Origin: Aphis gossypii
Taxonomy: Eukaryota; Arthropoda; Insecta; Hemiptera; Aphididae
Assembly: GCF_020184175.1 (NCBI RefSeq)
Contig: NC_065531.1
Coordinates: 81,996,604-82,060,603, forward strand
DNA length: 64,000 nucleotides
Reading direction: 5' to 3'
Part shown: piece by piece, positions 60,861 to 64,000 of the stretch
How the letters are laid out: each line of letters begins with the position of its first letter
Numbering within the stretch: the first letter of the stretch is position 1
Made by a program: the position numbers and the translations under genes
The notes under the pieces: generated by a model
Databases searched by the model: none
What the model saw: only the letters and a program-made list of their open reading frames with translations
What the model was told of the DNA's origin: nothing

Positions 60861-63261
60861 ATGCTACAACAGCAATGCTTTCAATGTGATTATAATATTA
60901 ATAGTGAAAAGCGGGTAAAATATTGGTTTTTAATGATTAATTATCAACACAAACCATTTCATTTACACCACTATGCATCAGAATGAAGATAGATTATAAA
61001 TGTAAAACACATGCTCGAGTGTCCATATAGTTATGATGTAATTATGAAAATCTATATATATGTATATAGAATAGATTTAATTAGAATTATAATATTAAAA
61101 GATAGAAGTTGGTTAAGAGAAAAAAATATTTTTCTAAATTAACTAAATAGAGTCTGTTAAAATAAAGAATTATAAATACTTAATTAATAAGTAGCATAAG
61201 TAACAAAACTTACAACCACATTTTCAAAGAGAATATAGGATTGAACATTTACTTGAAAATTTTATTCTATAGCAAATTATGACTCACATATAGTTATTGG
61301 GAGTATAATATGGCTAAAGGTTGGCTACAATTTAAGACCTGAAATCATAGTTGTGTGGCGATTCTATACTTGAAATACAAGTATTAATATTTTGTTTATT
61401 CAGTAGTATTCATGTTTATTTCATTAAATATTTAAAAAAAAATTGCTAATAAGATATAATAGGATATAATAAGATATTGCAAATCAATATTAGTAATAGT
61501 GAGTGATGTTACGACAAAACTCTAAGTATAAGATCTAATATTGTGAGCAATTTTACAACTTACTTACCTCTAAGTGTCTTATAAATTCTTAACCTTAATC
61601 GTGTCACTATACCTTTTTTATGTAAATTATATTATAGAAATTTACTGGATACGTAAGAGTTAAATGGAAATGTTAGGTGAAATAAGTTTAAAAATAAAAG
61701 CATAATATGCTGGAAAGTTTTCCCATTTAAACTCTCTCAATGAATCTGTGGTTTCTTGATAGGAAAAATTATGGTATTAGACTTAAATATTACAACTCAA
61801 TTGATATTAAAATAAAATTTTTATCTTTTAAAAATCTAATGTTTCACAATTTGGTGAATTAATAATTTCAAACTTTAAATATAAAGACGTACAAGCAATA
61901 AAAAAAATTGAATCATTGATTTACATTAAAATTGAATTTATTGTTGATATCCAATGATTTTATTTTTTATTTCATGTAAGTATATTTTAAATATGTTTTT
62001 CTCAATATCCCTATATTAGCCAATTTATTTACCTCCTGAACATTTTATAAACACAATTAAAATATACCTAATATTTTATTATAATAAAAATAATTGTTGA
62101 CTTTTCATTAGAACTTGTCCAGGCGTTATTATATTATAAGTCAAGTATTGTTCTATCTAATAGGATTTTGTGGTTTCATTTACGACACTTCAGGTGCGTC
62201 GGAATTTAATTTACTGGCCCTCTAGTATTTCCTTGTCACTTATTCGGTTAAAATGTGGACCACAAAGTCTAGTAGCAACACATTATACGACCGGTATGTT
62301 ATACTATTAATTATTAATTCTATAATTGTTATTCTCTTAAAGATAACAGAATTACCAACATTTAAAAGAAAAACATAAATAAAAATGTCCAATGTCTGTC
62401 TAATTAAATTCTAATGACTAAACCATTTTACTATTAAATTAATATTAAATAGGTAAGAAATATATTATCAGGTTAGTTTATGTAAATCTAACATCAAAAT
62501 ATTTTTATAATATTATTTTTAATTTTTAAAAATAACTTACTTAAGTCAAATATATCGTAGGCGTTTTAAAATTACATTGTTGTCAGATATGGATTAAGGT
62601 TTACAATGTGATCACGCATTAATTTATTTGATAAAATATAGATACATCATGTTTACACTTCAAATTCTATTAATCCTTGAGAAGATATGTAGTTCGGTTC
62701 ATATTCTAGACGATTTTCGACAAGGTATTCGTAAATTTATGAAAATATATTCATCAAATTTAAGTAACTTTTGAAATTAGTTCATAGGTACATCCACAAA
62801 TAAATGTATGATACCTAATATTAAATATTTATAAATAATTGTGGTTTATTTTATAAACTTATACACTTCAGTATCTAAATTGTATGTATTATGATTAAAT
62901 TGTGTACTCACAATACCCATTAAAATTAATATTTATCTTTTAAGTATTTATTTTTTAATTTAATTATTAGTATAAGTAAGCGGGATTAACCATTTGGATA
63001 CAAATAGTCAAATAGTTCTGTATGAGTATACATTAAATTATTTATAACAATACAACATTACTACACACATAGATAATAAACTAACATAATGCAGTATAAA
63101 TTTTAATACAATATAATTTAAAAGGTGAAGAAAGGGTAACAACAATAAGTTGTCAAGTGAATAATAAGTCACATTTTTTATTAGTTTTGGAAATATAATT
63201 TACCACCTTAATTTTTAATGTATTAAATTATTCAGTATTCTATAGTATATATAATCATACT
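60861..63261. other. AT-rich non-coding stretch
   Basis: No gene is supported. A tandem of three imperfect 10-bp units (AAGATATAAT-like) lies at 61,451-61,480. A more complex patch at about 62,110-62,300 is unidentified. Confidence 0.55.
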
Positions 63262-63381
63262 TAGGGGCGTAGCTAGGATTTCATTATTTTGACGTCTTGA
63301 ATAGTGTGTCATACGAAATTGCTATTTCAGTAAAATGTATACTAATTATATATATTATACACACCCTCTGTTACGCCCCTG
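63262..63381. mobile_element. 120-bp hAT-like miniature element (MITE)
   Basis: The left end reads TAGGGGCGTAGCTAGGA from 63262, and the right end, in reverse complement from 63381, reads CAGGGGCGTAACAGAGG. The nine-base core AGGGGCGTA is an exact inverted match. CAGGGGCG-type ends are characteristic of hAT elements, and a length of 120 bp with an AT-rich interior fits a non-autonomous miniature copy. I do not see the expected 8-bp target duplication at the edges, so one end may be mutated or the boundary slightly off. Confidence 0.55.
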
Positions 63382-63763
63382 GATTGTAGGTATATAGTAC
63401 CTATGTATTATATTTTGACTTAAAATTATGTCTTTAAGGGGATGATATTTGTTTATTATTTTAATTTTTAAAATCAATAATATACATTTATACAATTTAA
63501 CTATGTTTATTTTCAAATTAAATACGAAATAAATAACATTAAAAAATTAAAATTTTTTTATTTAACTGTAGAGCTTTTTTTATTTCATTTTAAAATTATA
63601 ACTCATTAATAGACTTGATAACTTTTTAAGATTATTTTAAATTTTAATATATAAATATAATACAATTGAAGAAATACTACAGTTCTAATTAGATGTTTTA
63701 TATTATTTATATAAGATGATAAATTTGTAATAATTAGTTGTCTATATACTTTTACAGTTTTTT
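63382..63763. other. AT-rich non-coding DNA
   Basis: Nothing beyond A/T-rich sequence is visible between the miniature element and the repeat at the right edge. Confidence 0.5.
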
Positions 63764-64000
63764 GATTCTGAGTGGAGCAATGATTGTATTGCAGGTTTTC
63801 AGTGATGTGGGTTTTATTTTTATACTTGTGATTTATTTGTGCCTGTCATCACTTTTTAAAGTAATAAAAGAGTTTCAACATTTAACTTTCAGGTTGGTTT
63901 TGGTACGTCTTGTCTAGTTAATATTTTGGGTGGTAGGGGAACATTTAGAAGAGTCATAAGTAAACATTTTTAAAACTTTTTAAAATAATCTGGAGCAAAA
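63764..64000. repeat. Probable dispersed repeat, cut by the window edge
   Basis: The block starts with GATTCTGAGTG (63764-63774), shared with 5758-5768. It continues with more complex text, including TTCAGTGATGTGGG and GCCTGTCATCAC words. I believe words like these occur in dispersed aphid repeats, but that is recollection. The block runs to the end of the window, so its right boundary is unknown. Confidence 0.35.

Overview
The window looks like a stretch of insect nuclear DNA, most likely from an aphid. It is very AT-rich, with homopolymer tracts and AT microsatellites throughout. There are no operons or ribosome binding sites and no long conserved open reading frame. It carries decayed jockey-like LINE retrotransposons, hAT-type transposon ends, and many TACCTACCTAC-type words that I associate with aphid genomes. 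The aphid assignment is inference from style and repeat type, not from a diagnostic gene.

The only protein similarity I can defend is to LINE reverse transcriptases. The best copy runs on the minus strand at about 7,811-10,292. It holds the C-terminal end of the endonuclease, the linker, the RT fingers and palm (FADD box) and the C-terminal region, broken by at least two stop codons and several frameshifts. Three older fragments lie at about 28,910-29,180 (minus), 32,008-32,495 (plus) and 51,570-52,600 (plus). DNA-transposon traces are a 120-bp hAT-like miniature element (63,262-63,381), a lone end of the same type (32,912) and a lone CAGTGGTTTTCAA-type end (54,836).

The rest is gene-poor and AT-rich, punctuated by short CpG-richer islands at about 1.0-2.1, 19.5-20.3, 24.8-25.6, 29.5-30.35, 33.1-33.9, 41.85-42.2, 43.0-43.4, 46.2-46.85, 50.75-51.2, 56.46-56.75, 57.37-57.97 and 60.2-60.86 kb. 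Several sit beside good splice donors. The layout fits long introns or an intergenic regulatory landscape, with possible 5' exons near 1.8-2.9 kb, 25.4 kb, 29.9 kb (minus) and 56.9 kb (minus). None of these exons is proven.

No tRNA, rRNA, CRISPR, known microRNA or complete protein-coding gene was recognised. I did not find evidence for a new multi-gene system. The items most worth checking are the hidden first-exon candidates, the double AP-1 palindrome at 50,643-50,660, and the layered LINE remnants.
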